This document shows positions 33,666-43,123 of a stretch of DNA of 64,000 bases, one piece after another; position 1 is the stretch's first letter, and each line of letters opens with the position of its first letter. The DNA is taken from contig NZ_AP024452.1 in the NCBI RefSeq assembly GCF_016865485.1, positions 4,548,501 through 4,612,500 of the forward strand. Direction: 5' to 3'. The notes under the pieces are model-generated. The model had not been told where the DNA came from, searched no databases, and worked only from the letters and a program-made list of their open reading frames with translations. The stretch comes from Luteitalea sp. TBR-22. Its GTDB lineage: Bacteria > Acidobacteriota > Vicinamibacteria > Vicinamibacterales > Vicinamibacteraceae. The position numbers and the translations under genes are program-made.

Positions 33666-34466
33666 TCAGCGTTGCCGGAGTTCACGCGAGGTCCGCAGGT
33701 CGGCGAGGGTGACCTCACGGGTCCCCGCCGGGATGGCGACGTCGAGCGCCCCGGGCGGCAGCGCCGGCAGCGCCTCGGGGCCATCCACGGCGAACGCCGC
33801 GTCGGTGACGACGCGCCCTGCCTCGACGCGCCGCAGGCGGATCGCCGTCGGCCAGGCGGCGTCGGCGCGCGTGTAACTCACCTCCCAGGCGCCATCGGAG
33901 GCAGCCACCACGACTGGGCGACCACCGGCTCGACCGCGCAGCCAGATGACGCGGGCCTTGTCGACGGTGACGCGCGTCCACTCGCCGGGGAACGTGGCCG
34001 CCTGCCGCACGGTTCGCCCAGCCACCCCACACCCCGCGACGAGGGCCCGCAGATCCGCAGGTCCGAACGGCACCCCGACGACGGCGTCGAGCAGTTCGGC
34101 GGGGTCGGCACCGCGCGCGACGGCCGGCTCGCGCGGCAACAGCAGCACGGCCTGCCCGGGCCTGCCGGCCAGCACGAAGACCGGCGCGCCGAAGGGGGCG
34201 ATGCCCTCGAGGCGCACGCTGTCGCCGGAGACGCCGGCCTGCAGCGTGCCTCGCACGCGCTCGCCGTCGATGCGGCCCGACAGGCGGAGATCCACCGTCA
34301 GTGCCTCCGGCTCGGTGCACGCAGCCGCGACAAGCGCCTGCACGGCCGCCAGGTCGGCGACGGGCGCGCCGCTGCCGGCCGGTGTCTGCACGACGACCTT
34401 CGGGGCGCACCCGGCCAGGCCGAGCAGCAGCGTCGCCGCGATCAGGGCCTTACGGTTTGCGGGCAC
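33666..34466 (-). CDS. Predicted outer-membrane lipoprotein, LolB/DUF4292-like
   Basis: 266 residues from the GTG at 34466. The N-terminus has two basic residues, a hydrophobic stretch and a lipobox LAGC (ALIAATLLLGLAGCAPK), so a lipid anchor is expected. The rest alternates beta-strand patterns (VDLRLSGRIDGERVRGTLQAGV, VRLEGIAPFGAPVFVL) that resemble LolB-type barrels which bind lipid chains. No catalytic motif is seen. It overlaps the end of the TPR gene by 17 bases and precedes ispE, so the three are probably one operon. LolB lies next to ispE in proteobacteria, which fits. Confidence 0.65.
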   Translation of the reverse strand: MPANRKALIAATLLLGLAGCAPKVVVQTPAGSGAPVADLAAVQALVAAACTEPEALTVDLRLSGRIDGERVRGTLQAGVSGDSVRLEGIAPFGAPVFVLAGRPGQAVLLLPREPAVARGADPAELLDAVVGVPFGPADLRALVAGCGVAGRTVRQAATFPGEWTRVTVDKARVIWLRGRAGGRPVVVAASDGAWEVSYTRADAAWPTAIRLRRVEAGRVVTDAAFAVDGPEALPALPPGALDVAIPAGTREVTLADLRTSRELRQR

Positions 34467-36375
34467 GGGAGATCTTGGCCCTGATGGCGGCTGGATCGAT
34501 GGACTCACCGTCGCCGGCCAGCGCCCGCTCCCAGGCGGCCACCGCGCCAGCTTCGTCCTTCAGGGCGAGCAGCACGTCCCCGAGGTGATCCTGGATCACG
34601 GAGTTGGTGCGTGACAGCCCGGCCGCGCGCTCGAGCTGCGTGCGCGCTTCGGGGAGCTTGCCCTGCTTGTAATAGGCCCAGCCAAGGCTGTCGAGGTAGG
34701 AGCCGTTGTCGGGATCCTCCTCGAGCGCCTTGCCGATGAGCGCAACGGCTTCCTCCAACGGCCCGCCGTCCTCCACCAGCATGTAGCCGAGGTAGTTCAG
34801 GGTCGGCGCGTGCCCCGGCTCGACCTCGAGGGCCTTGCGGAATGCGGCCTTGGCCTCGGCGCGCTTGCCGAAGCGCTCGAGAATCGCGCCCCGCTGGAAC
34901 CAGTAGATCACCTGGGTGCCGAAGCCCTTTTCGGCCTGGTCGAGCAGCGTCATCGCCCGCGCTTCGCGGCCGGCGTCGGCAAGGGTGGTGGCCAGGGCCA
35001 GGGTCACCGACGGGTCGTCGGGGCGCTGGGCGCGCTCGGCTTCGAGGATGGCGATGGCGGCATCGGGTTGCCTGGCGCCGATGTAGGCCTGTGCGAGCAG
35101 GCGCCCCACCTGCAGGTCGCCGGGACGCGCGGCGCGCACTTCCTTGCCGAGCGCGATGGCGCGGTCGAAGCGCCGGGCCATGACGAGCGTCTGCAACAGG
35201 TACGCGTCGATCATCGGGTCGGGCCGCGCGGCGCGCGTCCGCTCGAGCATGGCAATCGCCTGTTCGGGCTGCCCGAGCGCCATGTGGGCGCTGGCCAAGC
35301 GCATCGCCACGCCGAGGGCCGACTGCGGGTTGCCGACGGCCCCCTTCTCGACGACCGGCGTGAGCACCTCGACGACCCTGGCGTGGTCGCCCCGGTCGGC
35401 GTAGACCTGCGAGAGGATGACCGGGCCGCGGACGTCGGCCGGCGCGATCTTCATCAGGGCTCGCGCGGTCTCCTCGGCAGCGGTGCCGTCGCCGAGTTCG
35501 CGCTGCGCCTGGGCGAGCAGGTAGCGGGCCTGCAGGTCGGTGGGGCGGTCCGCGATCACCTGCTCGAGCACGGTGCGCGCGGCGGCGGGCTGGTCGGCGC
35601 CGAGCAGCGCCGTGGCCTGGCGCATGCGGAGTTCCACGGCCGACGGGTTCTCCTGCGCGGCCAGCCCATACGCCTCGGCGGCCTCGCGCCATCGCCGGGC
35701 CCGCTCGAGCATCTCGGCCTGCTGCAGGCGCGCCCGGAAGAACCGCGGCTCGACGTCGAGCACCTCGCCGAGGACGCGCAGCCCCTCGTCGGGCTGCCCG
35801 GTCCGTTCGTAGGCCTGCGCCAGGAGCAGGCCGGCCTCGATGGCGCCGTTCTCACGCTCCCAGGTGACACGCAGCACGCGCGCGGCATCGGCGGGACGGT
35901 CGGCCTGCAGGTACAGCCGTCCGAGCACCACGGGCACGTTCAGGTCGTAGCTGCGGCCGGCCACGGCCTTCTCGAGGTGCCCGATGGCGGTGTCGATGGC
36001 GGCGCGGTCCCGCGGCGCGGCCGCCTCGCCCTGCATGACCGACGCAGGCACCGACAGCATGCCGAGCATCCAGTGCGCATCGGCGCTGTCGGCGTCGAGG
36101 GCCAGCGCCCGCTCCGCCGCCTTGCGCGCCTCGGCGATCCGATCGTTGCGCGCATAGAGTTGCGCGAGTTCGGTCAGGATGGCGGGCGAGGCATCGAGGG
36201 TGGACGCCTTCTCCAGGGCCGCGATCGCCCCGGCGGCGTCGCCGCCGGCCTCGAGGCGCCGGGCCTCCAGGAACGCCTGGTAGGCCTCTCCGCGGGTGGA
36301 GGTGCGGGGCGCGGGCGCGGACGCAGGTCCGGGCTGGACCGCCAGCGTCAGGGCCAGCAGGGCGATGGGGAGCAT
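34450..36375 (-). CDS. Secreted TPR-repeat protein
   Basis: 641 residues from the ATG at 36375. A signal peptide (LPIALLALTLAVQPGPASA) is followed by a near-continuous array of 34-residue TPR helical hairpins. Examples are AIAALEKASTLDASPAILTELAQLYARNDR and RAEAKAAFRKALEVEPGHAPTLNYLGYML. TPR arrays mediate protein contacts, often in envelope assembly or secretion. The neighbouring lipoprotein and ispE suggest an outer-membrane role, but no partner can be named. The frame is open upstream to 36564 without support. Confidence 0.8.
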   Translation of the reverse strand: MLPIALLALTLAVQPGPASAPAPRTSTRGEAYQAFLEARRLEAGGDAAGAIAALEKASTLDASPAILTELAQLYARNDRIAEARKAAERALALDADSADAHWMLGMLSVPASVMQGEAAAPRDRAAIDTAIGHLEKAVAGRSYDLNVPVVLGRLYLQADRPADAARVLRVTWERENGAIEAGLLLAQAYERTGQPDEGLRVLGEVLDVEPRFFRARLQQAEMLERARRWREAAEAYGLAAQENPSAVELRMRQATALLGADQPAAARTVLEQVIADRPTDLQARYLLAQAQRELGDGTAAEETARALMKIAPADVRGPVILSQVYADRGDHARVVEVLTPVVEKGAVGNPQSALGVAMRLASAHMALGQPEQAIAMLERTRAARPDPMIDAYLLQTLVMARRFDRAIALGKEVRAARPGDLQVGRLLAQAYIGARQPDAAIAILEAERAQRPDDPSVTLALATTLADAGREARAMTLLDQAEKGFGTQVIYWFQRGAILERFGKRAEAKAAFRKALEVEPGHAPTLNYLGYMLVEDGGPLEEAVALIGKALEEDPDNGSYLDSLGWAYYKQGKLPEARTQLERAAGLSRTNSVIQDHLGDVLLALKDEAGAVAAWERALAGDGESIDPAAIRAKISRARKP

Positions 36376-36511
36376 GGATCGATTATGCCGGGAATGCCGC
36401 GCCCGCCGGCAATGCCGGTCGGATGCCACGCCCGCGACGCACACGCACGGGGGCCGGCCGGGGGCAGCCGGCACGAGGCGGCGAGCGAACCGAGAGGTTA
36501 TAGTCGCCGCC

Positions 36512-37597
36512 GTGCGCGTGCTTCTGGTCCGGTTGCGCCTCATCGGCGACGTGGTCTTCACCACCCCCGTGATCGGCGCGCTCCGGCGGGCCTTGCCCGA
36601 CGCCCACCTGAGCTACCTGATCGAGCCGGCCGCCGCGCCGGTGGTGCGTCACCATCCCGGCCTCGATGAGGTGATCCTGGCGCCGCGCACCCGCGGCTGG
36701 CGCCGGCTGCGCGACGACTGGCGGCTGGGAACGCAGCTCCGGCGAGAGCGGTACGACGTGGTGCTGGACCTGCACGGCGGCCCGCGGGCTTCCCTGCTCA
36801 CCTGGCTCAGTCGCGCGCCCAGGCGCATCGGCTTCGACGTGCAGGGCCGCCACTGGATGTACACCGACGTGGTGCCCCGCCCTCGCGAGATCCGGCCCCG
36901 GCACTCGGTGGAGAACCAATGGGACGTGCTGCCCGCCTTCCTGCCCGACCTGCCGCCACCGACTCGCGAGACCGATCCCGTCGTGATGGTCCACGACCCG
37001 GCGGCCGAGGCCAGCGTCGACGCCTGGCTCGCAACCGAGGGGCTGTCGGGGGACCACCGGCTCATCGTGGTGCACGTCAGCGCGGGCAACGCCTTCCGGC
37101 GCTGGCCGTTGACCTCATTTGCCGAGCTTGCGGTCCGGCTCACCGCGCGGGACGCCAAACGTCGTATCATCCTGACGTCCGGACCGTCGGAAGCGGCTGC
37201 TGCCGCCGATGTGGTCCGCCTGGCGCGTGAGCGCCGGCCCTCGTCGCCGGAGGCCGTACGGACCTGCGGGGACATGTCGTTGGACCAGCTGCACGCCCTG
37301 ATCGGCCGGGCGGCGCTCTACATCGGCGGGGACAGTGGGCCCCTGCACGTGGCTGCCACGACCAGGACGCCCATCGTCGGGCTGTACGGGCCGACGCTGC
37401 CGGTGCGATCCGCACCGTGGCGCGACCCGAGGTACTTCAGTGCGGCCGTCGACGTCGGGGCCCTGCCCTGCCGGCCGTGCGAACAACGCGTCTGCGCACC
37501 CGGCGACTTCCGGTGCCTGGCGCACATCACCGTCGACGCGGTCGCCGAAGCCGCCGAACGGGCGCTCACGCCCGCGGCGCCGGACCGGGCCGATTGA
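36512..37597 (+). CDS. ADP-heptose:LPS heptosyltransferase family protein (GT9)
   Basis: 361 residues from the GTG at 36512 (VRVLLVRLRLIGDVVFTTPVIGALR). The N-terminal Rossmann domain has the GT9 start and VVLDLHGGPRASLL. The C-terminal nucleotide-sugar domain shows VVHVSAGNAFRRWP and GDSGPLHVAATTRTPIVGLYGPT. Such enzymes add heptose to the LPS inner core. A C-terminal CRPCEQRVC cluster is common in this family. It begins a plus-strand group with the ligase and heptose kinase. WaaC, WaaF or WaaQ cannot be told apart by eye. Confidence 0.85.
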   Translation: MRVLLVRLRLIGDVVFTTPVIGALRRALPDAHLSYLIEPAAAPVVRHHPGLDEVILAPRTRGWRRLRDDWRLGTQLRRERYDVVLDLHGGPRASLLTWLSRAPRRIGFDVQGRHWMYTDVVPRPREIRPRHSVENQWDVLPAFLPDLPPPTRETDPVVMVHDPAAEASVDAWLATEGLSGDHRLIVVHVSAGNAFRRWPLTSFAELAVRLTARDAKRRIILTSGPSEAAAAADVVRLARERRPSSPEAVRTCGDMSLDQLHALIGRAALYIGGDSGPLHVAATTRTPIVGLYGPTLPVRSAPWRDPRYFSAAVDVGALPCRPCEQRVCAPGDFRCLAHITVDAVAEAAERALTPAAPDRAD

Positions 37598-37616
37598 GAA
37601 GGATGTCGAGCACGAC

Positions 37617-38801
37617 GTGACCGCGCCGGCACTGCGAACCGCCCGGATGGACCGACTCGAGACGCTCTCGTTGTCGGTGCTCCTGTGCTTCGTCGCGGCG
37701 CTGCAGCTCTCGGTCGCCGCGTCGGGCGTCCTGCTGGCCCTCACCCTGCTCTGCTGGGGGGCCCTCCTGGTGCTCCGCGAGGAACAACTCGAGGTTCCCG
37801 CGTTCTTCTGGCCGCTGGCCGCCTACGCCGCCGTCACCCTGGTCTCCAGCACCGCCTCGGTGGATCCCGGCCTCAGTCTCGTCGACTCCAAGCAACTCGT
37901 GCTGTTCCTGATCGTGCCGCTGGTCTACCGGCTGGCGCGTGGGCACCGGGCGCACCTGTTCGCGTCGGTGATCATCGCGGTCGGCGCGGCAAGTGCGCTG
38001 GTCGGGTTGTTCCAGTACGGGTTCCTGCACTTCGACAACCTCGGCCGCCGGCCCCAGGGCGCGCTCACCCACTACATGACCTACTCGGGGTCGCTGATGC
38101 TGGTGGCGTGCGTGGCCGCGGCCCGGCTGCTGTTCGGCAGCCGCGATCGCGTGTGGCCGCTCCTGGTGCTGCCCGCGGTGCTGGTTGCCCTCGGCCTCAC
38201 GTTCACGCGCAGCGCCTGGGTGGGCGTGTGCGTCGGCATGGCCGTGCTGCTGGCCCTGCGCGACCGTCGCCTGGTCGCGGCGGTGCCCCTGGCGCTGGCG
38301 CTGGCGGTGATCCTCGCTCCGGCCAGCGTGACCGACCGCGTCTACTCCATCTTCGACATGAAGGACCCGACCAATCGCGATCGCGTCGCGATGCTGAAGT
38401 CCGGCGCGGCGATGGTCGAGGACCATCCGCTCACCGGCGTCGGGCCCGACCAGGTGAAGGCCGTCTACCACCAGTACCGCGTGCCCGAGTCCGTGCAGCC
38501 GCTCAACGTGCACCTGCACAACGTGCCCATGCAGATCGCGGCCGAGCGCGGGTTGCCGGCGCTGATCGTGTGGCTCTGGTTCGTCGGCCTGGTCGCGCGC
38601 GACCTGTACCGCCGCGTCTGCCGCAGGACGGGCGCGACGCGGGCGCTCGCCGCCGGGGCCCTCGCCTCGTTGGCCGCGATGCTGGGCGCGGGCCTGTTCG
38701 AGTACAACTTCGGCGACTCCGAGTTCCTGATGCTCCTCCTGGTGGTGCTCACCCTGCCGTTCGCGGCCGAGCGGCCGGAGTCGATCACCCGGCACATCTG
38801 A
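37617..38801 (+). CDS. O-antigen ligase/polymerase (WaaL/Wzy-like) membrane protein
   Basis: 394 residues from the GTG at 37617; an ATG at 37647 is an alternative. About ten hydrophobic helices flank one larger periplasmic loop. That loop carries MLKSGAAMVEDHPLTGVGPDQVKAVYHQYRVPE and LNVHLHNVPMQIAAERGL, the pattern of the Wzy_C domain, whose histidine and arginine residues are used in joining glycan chains. It lies 19 bases after the heptosyltransferase and before the heptose kinase, so a role in LPS or capsule assembly is likely. Confidence 0.82.
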   Translation: MTAPALRTARMDRLETLSLSVLLCFVAALQLSVAASGVLLALTLLCWGALLVLREEQLEVPAFFWPLAAYAAVTLVSSTASVDPGLSLVDSKQLVLFLIVPLVYRLARGHRAHLFASVIIAVGAASALVGLFQYGFLHFDNLGRRPQGALTHYMTYSGSLMLVACVAAARLLFGSRDRVWPLLVLPAVLVALGLTFTRSAWVGVCVGMAVLLALRDRRLVAAVPLALALAVILAPASVTDRVYSIFDMKDPTNRDRVAMLKSGAAMVEDHPLTGVGPDQVKAVYHQYRVPESVQPLNVHLHNVPMQIAAERGLPALIVWLWFVGLVARDLYRRVCRRTGATRALAAGALASLAAMLGAGLFEYNFGDSEFLMLLLVVLTLPFAAERPESITRHI

Positions 38802-38812
38802 GTCCCGCCCGC

Positions 38813-39784
38813 GTGCGCTCCCTCGTCGACGACTTCGCAGGCCGTCGCGTCCTCGTGGTCGGGGACGTGATGCTCGATCACTTCCTCTTCGGCCGCGTGC
38901 AGCGCCTCTCGCCCGAGGCGCCCGTGCCGATCGTCGAGTACGCCCGCGACGAGTACCGCCCGGGGGGCGCGGCCAACGTCGCGACCAACCTCGCTGCCCT
39001 CGGCGCCGTGGTGCACCTGGTCAGCGTGGTCGGCGAGGACGAGGCCGCCGACCGGTTGCGGACGGGACTGGCCCGCGCCGCCGTCGCGGCCGACTCGCTG
39101 GTCGTCGATCCGACCCGCCCGACGACGCGCAAGCTGCGCATCGTGACGCAGCGCCAGCAGCAGGTGGCGCGCGTCGACTTCGAGAGCGATGCCGACGTCA
39201 GCGAGGAGGTGGCGGCGACGCTCGGCGACCGCCTCGCGGCGCGGGCCGCCGAAGCCGACGTGATCCTGATCTCGGACTACCTGAAGGGCGTCATCACGGC
39301 CAGCGTGATGGCGCGCGTCCTGGCCGTGGCCCGCGACCGGAACCTCGACGTGCTCGTCGATCCCAAGATCCCGCACCTGGATCTGTATCGCGGCGTGACG
39401 CTGGTGACCCCCAACCAGCTGGAGGCCGAGACGGCGGCGCACGCCCGCATCCGATCGGACGCCGACGCGCGCGACGTCGCGCGGCGCCTCAAGTCGATGC
39501 TGCAGTGCGAGTCGGTGGTGGTGACCCGCGGCGAGCACGGGATGTGGGTCCTGGACGGCAGCGTGGAGCCGGCCGTCGAGGCCAACTTCGCCGCGACGGC
39601 CCTCGAGGTGTCGGACGTGACCGGCGCCGGCGACACGGTGATTGCCACGCTCGCCCTCGCCCTCGCGGCCGGCGCGACGTTGCTCGACGCCGCCCGGCTG
39701 GCCACCACCGCCGCGGGCGTGGCGGTGAGCCGGTTCGGTGCCGTCGCCGTCACGCGCGACGAGTTGCTGGCGAGACTGCCGTAG
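38813..39784 (+). CDS. hldE: D-glycero-beta-D-manno-heptose 7-phosphate kinase
   Basis: 323 residues from the GTG at 38813. This is the PfkB-type kinase half of HldE (RfaE1). Signatures are [43 protein letters not shown], and [16 protein letters not shown] with the catalytic aspartate. It makes heptose 1,7-bisphosphate after GmhA, which is encoded at 55982. The adenylyltransferase half is absent, so this is a stand-alone kinase. It starts 11 bases after the ligase gene. The stop is followed by a GTAGGGCCGGCC repeat. Confidence 0.9.
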   Translation: MRSLVDDFAGRRVLVVGDVMLDHFLFGRVQRLSPEAPVPIVEYARDEYRPGGAANVATNLAALGAVVHLVSVVGEDEAADRLRTGLARAAVAADSLVVDPTRPTTRKLRIVTQRQQQVARVDFESDADVSEEVAATLGDRLAARAAEADVILISDYLKGVITASVMARVLAVARDRNLDVLVDPKIPHLDLYRGVTLVTPNQLEAETAAHARIRSDADARDVARRLKSMLQCESVVVTRGEHGMWVLDGSVEPAVEANFAATALEVSDVTGAGDTVIATLALALAAGATLLDAARLATTAAGVAVSRFGAVAVTRDELLARLP

Positions 39785-39888
39785 GGCCGGCCTTCGTCAT
39801 TCGGCCTTCGGCCTTGGCAGGCGTCCCCAAGGGCGACGCCTACCCTCTTCTACCTTCGTCTTCCGAGCCCTGAGCCGTAAGCCCGACG
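39782..39888. repeat. Repeat-filled intergenic region between hldE and purH
   Basis: The 105-bp gap between two convergent genes starts with GTAGGGCCGGCC (as in the palindromes near 157 and 12631). It continues with TTCGTCATTCGGCCTTCGGCC and ends with GAGCCCTGAGCC units. The complement of the middle part, GCCGAAGGCCGAATGACGAA, recurs almost unchanged inside the glycosyltransferase gene near 59286-59313. Confidence 0.6.
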
Positions 39889-39889
39889 C

Positions 39890-41479
39890 TCAGTGCCGGA
39901 AGTGCCGCCGGCCGGTGAACACCATCGCGATGCCGTGCTCGTCGGCCGCCGCGATCACCTCTTCGTCGCGCACCGATCCCCCGGGCTGCACGACGGCGGT
40001 CGCGCCGGCGGCCGCGATCGCGTCAAGCCCGTCCCGGAACGGGAAGAACGCGTCGGAGGCGACCACCGAGCCCTTCAGGTTGCCCTCGCCGGCCTTCATC
40101 ATCGCCACCTTCACCGAGTCGACGCGGCTCATCTGGCCGGCGCCGACGCCAAGCGTGCGATCGGCGGAGGCGAACAGGATCGTGTTCGACTTCACGTGCG
40201 CGCACACGCGCCAGGCGAACCGCAGGGCCTGCCACTCCTCGGCCGTCGGCTGACGCTTGGTCACCACGCGCAAGCCCGCGCTCTCGGCCGACCACGGCTG
40301 GCTGGCCTCGATCACCCGATCGCGCTGCTGCACGAGCGTCGCGCCGAGAATCGACCGCCACTCGAGCGCATCGGCCGACGCCAGCGCCGCGAAGTCCGCG
40401 GTCACGACGCGGAGGTTCGCCTTCCTGGAGAGGACCGCCAGCGCCGCCGGTTCGACCGACGGCGCGACCACGGCCTCGATGAAGGTCGTGACGATCGCCT
40501 CGGCGGTGGCGACGTCGATCGCGCGGTTGAGGCCGATGATGCCGCCGAAGGCCGACAGCGGATCGGCCTCGCGGGCGCGGACGTAGGCATCGGCGGCGTC
40601 GGTGCCGGTGGCCACGCCGCACGGGTTGGTGTGCTTGATGACGCTGGCCGCCGGCTCGGTGAACTCGAGCACGATGCGCGCCGCGGCATCGAGATCGAGC
40701 AGGTTGGTGAAGCTCAGTTCCTTCCCCTGGTGGATCGTCACGTTGCCGAACCCGGTGGGCCCGTCGGCGTACCACGCGGCGGGCTGGTGCGGGTTCTCGC
40801 CGTAACGCAGCGTCCGGATGCGCGAGAGCGATCGCGTGACGGCCTCCGGGAACGGCTCGCGATCGGCGGTCGGGATGCGCGTGCCGCCCTCGTCGCTCAT
40901 CGTGACGTGCGCAAGTTCCGACGCGATCATCTGGTCGTAGGCGCCGGTATGGGCGAAGGCCTTGCGCGCGAGCTCGAATCGCAGCGCCTGCGGCACGGCG
41001 CCGGCGGCGAGTGCCTCGAGGACGCGCGGGTAGTCGGCCGGGTCGACCAGGACCAGCACGTCGCGGAAGTTCTTGGCAGCCGCGCGCACCATGCCGGGAC
41101 CGCCGATGTCCACCTGCTCGATCAGGCCCGGCACCGTCGTGGACGGGTCAGCGGCCGCCTTCGCGAACGGGTAGAGGTTGACCACCACGAGATCGATGAG
41201 CGGGATGCCGTGCTCGGCCAGTGAGGCGAGATGGTCAGGCTTGTCGCGGCGCGCCAGGATACCGCCGTGGACGCGGGGGTGCAGCGTCTTGACGCGGCCG
41301 TCGAGCATCTCGGGAAAGCCGGTGATTTCCGACACCTGGCTGACCGGCAACCCCTCGGCCTCGAGCGCCCTGGCGGTGCCGCCGGTGGAGAGGAGGTGGA
41401 AGCCGAGGTCCGCCAGCCCGCGCGCGAAGGGCGCCAGGCCGGTCTTGTCGGACACGCTGATCAGGGCGTACGAAGACAT
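39890..41479 (-). CDS. purH: Bifunctional AICAR transformylase/IMP cyclohydrolase
   Basis: 529 residues. Performs the last two steps of de novo purine synthesis. The N-terminal IMP cyclohydrolase domain has [33 protein letters not shown] and [16 protein letters not shown]. The transformylase domain has [35 protein letters not shown] and [17 protein letters not shown]. The ATG at 41479 gives the normal start. It diverges from the cold-shock gene. Confidence 0.96.
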   Translation of the reverse strand: MSSYALISVSDKTGLAPFARGLADLGFHLLSTGGTARALEAEGLPVSQVSEITGFPEMLDGRVKTLHPRVHGGILARRDKPDHLASLAEHGIPLIDLVVVNLYPFAKAAADPSTTVPGLIEQVDIGGPGMVRAAAKNFRDVLVLVDPADYPRVLEALAAGAVPQALRFELARKAFAHTGAYDQMIASELAHVTMSDEGGTRIPTADREPFPEAVTRSLSRIRTLRYGENPHQPAAWYADGPTGFGNVTIHQGKELSFTNLLDLDAAARIVLEFTEPAASVIKHTNPCGVATGTDAADAYVRAREADPLSAFGGIIGLNRAIDVATAEAIVTTFIEAVVAPSVEPAALAVLSRKANLRVVTADFAALASADALEWRSILGATLVQQRDRVIEASQPWSAESAGLRVVTKRQPTAEEWQALRFAWRVCAHVKSNTILFASADRTLGVGAGQMSRVDSVKVAMMKAGEGNLKGSVVASDAFFPFRDGLDAIAAAGATAVVQPGGSVRDEEVIAAADEHGIAMVFTGRRHFRH

Positions 41480-41508
41480 AGGGGTAGGAAAGTAGGGGTT
41501 TACGTGGC

Positions 41509-41538
41509 TTGACACTGCTGAGCAGGCGTCGCTATCCT
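41509..41538 (+). promoter_or_regulatory. Candidate sigma-70 promoter of the cold-shock gene
   Basis: A perfect -35 TTGACA (41509-41514) and a -10-like TATCCT (41533-41538) are 18 bases apart. Transcription would start near 41545, giving a 5' leader of about 120 bases before the ATG at 41665. Long leaders are typical of cold-shock mRNAs. Confidence 0.7.
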
Positions 41539-41664
41539 TGCCGGCGCCGGACAGCCAGATGAGCGAAATTCGAAGGTTTCCGGTGTAACCGTACGCCTGG
41601 GCCCTTGGCGGCCGAGCGTACCTTCTGCCGGTCGGCCGGCAGCGAAGCAAGGCAGGTCAGCACC

Positions 41665-41874
41665 ATGGAACGCATCACGGGCAAGGTCAAGTGGTTCAAC
41701 AACGCCAAGGGCTACGGGTTCATCGAGCGCGAATCGGGGAGTGACGTGTTCGTCCACTTCTCCGCCATCCAGGGCGCGGGCTTCCGCACGCTCGAGGAGG
41801 GCCAGCCGGTCGAATTCGAGATCGTCGACGGTCCGAAGGGACCGCAGGCCGGCAACGTCACGAAGGTCAGCTAG
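41665..41874 (+). CDS. Cold-shock domain protein
   Basis: 69 residues. Single-stranded nucleic-acid chaperone with an OB fold. RNP1 KGYGFI is at 15-20 and RNP2 VFVHF at 28-32, within [15 protein letters not shown] and [10 protein letters not shown]. The sequence belongs to the CspA/CspC group. A sigma-70-like promoter and a leader of about 120 bases lie upstream, and a strong hairpin follows the stop, so it is a monocistronic unit. Confidence 0.95.
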   Translation: MERITGKVKWFNNAKGYGFIERESGSDVFVHFSAIQGAGFRTLEEGQPVEFEIVDGPKGPQAGNVTKVS

Positions 41875-41890
41875 GCTCGCGCCGCCGGAC

Positions 41891-41918
41891 CCGTGGGCGG
41901 CCCGCCGCCCGCCCACGG
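41891..41918. terminator. Terminator-like hairpin between convergent genes
   Basis: CCGTGGGCGG (41891-41900) and CCGCCCACGG (41909-41918) form a perfect 10-bp stem with an 8-base loop. It lies 16 bases after the cold-shock stop and between convergent genes, so it could end transcription from both sides. No T run is present on either side. Confidence 0.5.
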
Positions 41919-41956
41919 ACACCCGCCTTACCACCCCTCCTCGCGCTGCGTTCTCC

Positions 41957-42550
41957 TTACGCATCCGGTTCATCGGCGCCCCCGACCTTCACGGCCTGCG
42001 CCGTCAGGTTGACGTGGCCGTCCACCCGCGTGACGCGGAACCACACCTGGTCGCCGGGGTGCCGCTCCTGCAGCGTCCGCACCTGATCGCGGACCATGCC
42101 GGCGAACCTGTGGAAGGGCACGACCTCGCGCCCCTCGTCTCGCCTCGCCTCCATCAACGCCTCGTAGAGCGCGCGCAGCTTGTCCGACTCGTGCAGCGGG
42201 TCGCTGAGGCGCGTGGCGTGCACCACCTCGGCCGCCCCGGCAGGGGGCGAGGCCGGCGACGGCCGCTGGAAGGGCCCGCCGCGCCCCTCTTCCCTGGCCC
42301 GCACGCCGCGATCCCACAGGTCGCAGAACGAGGAGTACCGCGCCTGCAGCGTCGAGAACTGGAAGCGCAGCACCGCGCTGTCGAAGTACGCGCGGTCGAA
42401 GCGCTTGAAGGTGCGGTCGAGCGCCGCTCGGCTCTCCAGCGGCGGGCGGCCGGTCCGCCCGGAGAAGTACATGGTGTACTCGGCCTCGACCTTCTTCAGT
42501 TGCACCGACAGGGCCTGCAACTCACGTTCGAGGGCGCTCGGCTGGGGCAC
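41957..42550 (-). CDS. Uncharacterised protein, MXAN_5187 C-terminal-like
   Basis: 197 residues from a GTG at 42550. The N-terminal half is a predicted coiled coil (LERELQALSVQLKKVEAEYTMYFSG). It is followed by RTGRPPLESRAALDRTFKRF and FQFSTLQARYSSFCDLWDRGVR, which look like the MXAN_5187 C-terminal family known from myxobacteria. A proline-rich linker then leads to a helical region and a final beta segment (DQVWFRVTRVDGHVNLTAQAVKVG). No enzyme motif is visible. It follows the 42586 gene by 35 bases. Function unknown. Confidence 0.65.
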   Translation of the reverse strand: MPQPSALERELQALSVQLKKVEAEYTMYFSGRTGRPPLESRAALDRTFKRFDRAYFDSAVLRFQFSTLQARYSSFCDLWDRGVRAREEGRGGPFQRPSPASPPAGAAEVVHATRLSDPLHESDKLRALYEALMEARRDEGREVVPFHRFAGMVRDQVRTLQERHPGDQVWFRVTRVDGHVNLTAQAVKVGGADEPDA

Positions 42551-42585
42551 GGCGGTCGGGGCCTTCCGGGCGCGCGCGGCGCGCC

Positions 42586-43035
42586 TCAGCGGGGCAGCAG
42601 GAACCAGGTCAACGGCAGCCAGAGCTCCCGAGCGAACGGCACCGGGCGGTCGTCGACCAGCACCTCGCAGCCGGGATACCGGCCGACGATCGCGAACAGG
42701 TCGCGCAGTTGCGTCGCCTGCCCGGCGTAGAAGCGGGCGCGCACGCGGAAGCCCTCCCCGCTGCCCACCTCGCGGTACTCCGCCGACGCCCTGGCCAACT
42801 GCACGGCGGCATCGAAGTCCGGGCCGGCAAAGCGGGGGAACACCAGCGTGAACGAGAACGGGATGTCGGCCGCCCCGAACAACGCGGTGCGCAGGTCGGG
42901 ATCGAGCGCCGCGAGTTCCTCGGGCGTCGGCTCCTCGGTGAGATCGACGTACGGCCAGAACCGCTCCTGCGGCTGGTAATCCGGCAGCGCGGGTGCGTCG
43001 GTCCGGGGGGGCGTGGAGGCGGGCGTGTCGGTCAT
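42586..43035 (-). CDS. Hypothetical protein
   Basis: 149 residues from the ATG at 43035. The start is a proline- and threonine-rich segment. A compact mixed alpha/beta domain follows: DIPFSFTLVFPRFAGPDFDAAVQLARASAEYREV, RVRARFYAGQATQLRDLFAIVGRYPGCEVLVDDRPVPFARELWLPL. I do not recognise the family. It is upstream of the coiled-coil gene at 41957 and probably co-transcribed with it. It diverges from selA. Confidence 0.7.
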   Translation of the reverse strand: MTDTPASTPPRTDAPALPDYQPQERFWPYVDLTEEPTPEELAALDPDLRTALFGAADIPFSFTLVFPRFAGPDFDAAVQLARASAEYREVGSGEGFRVRARFYAGQATQLRDLFAIVGRYPGCEVLVDDRPVPFARELWLPLTWFLLPR

Positions 43036-43123
43036 GCGCAACGGGCACGGGCCCTGGCCCGTCCCGGTGGCGCGACGCCCCGGCGGACAGGGCCGCCCGC
43101 GGGTGGAATGGTAGCATCGCGGC

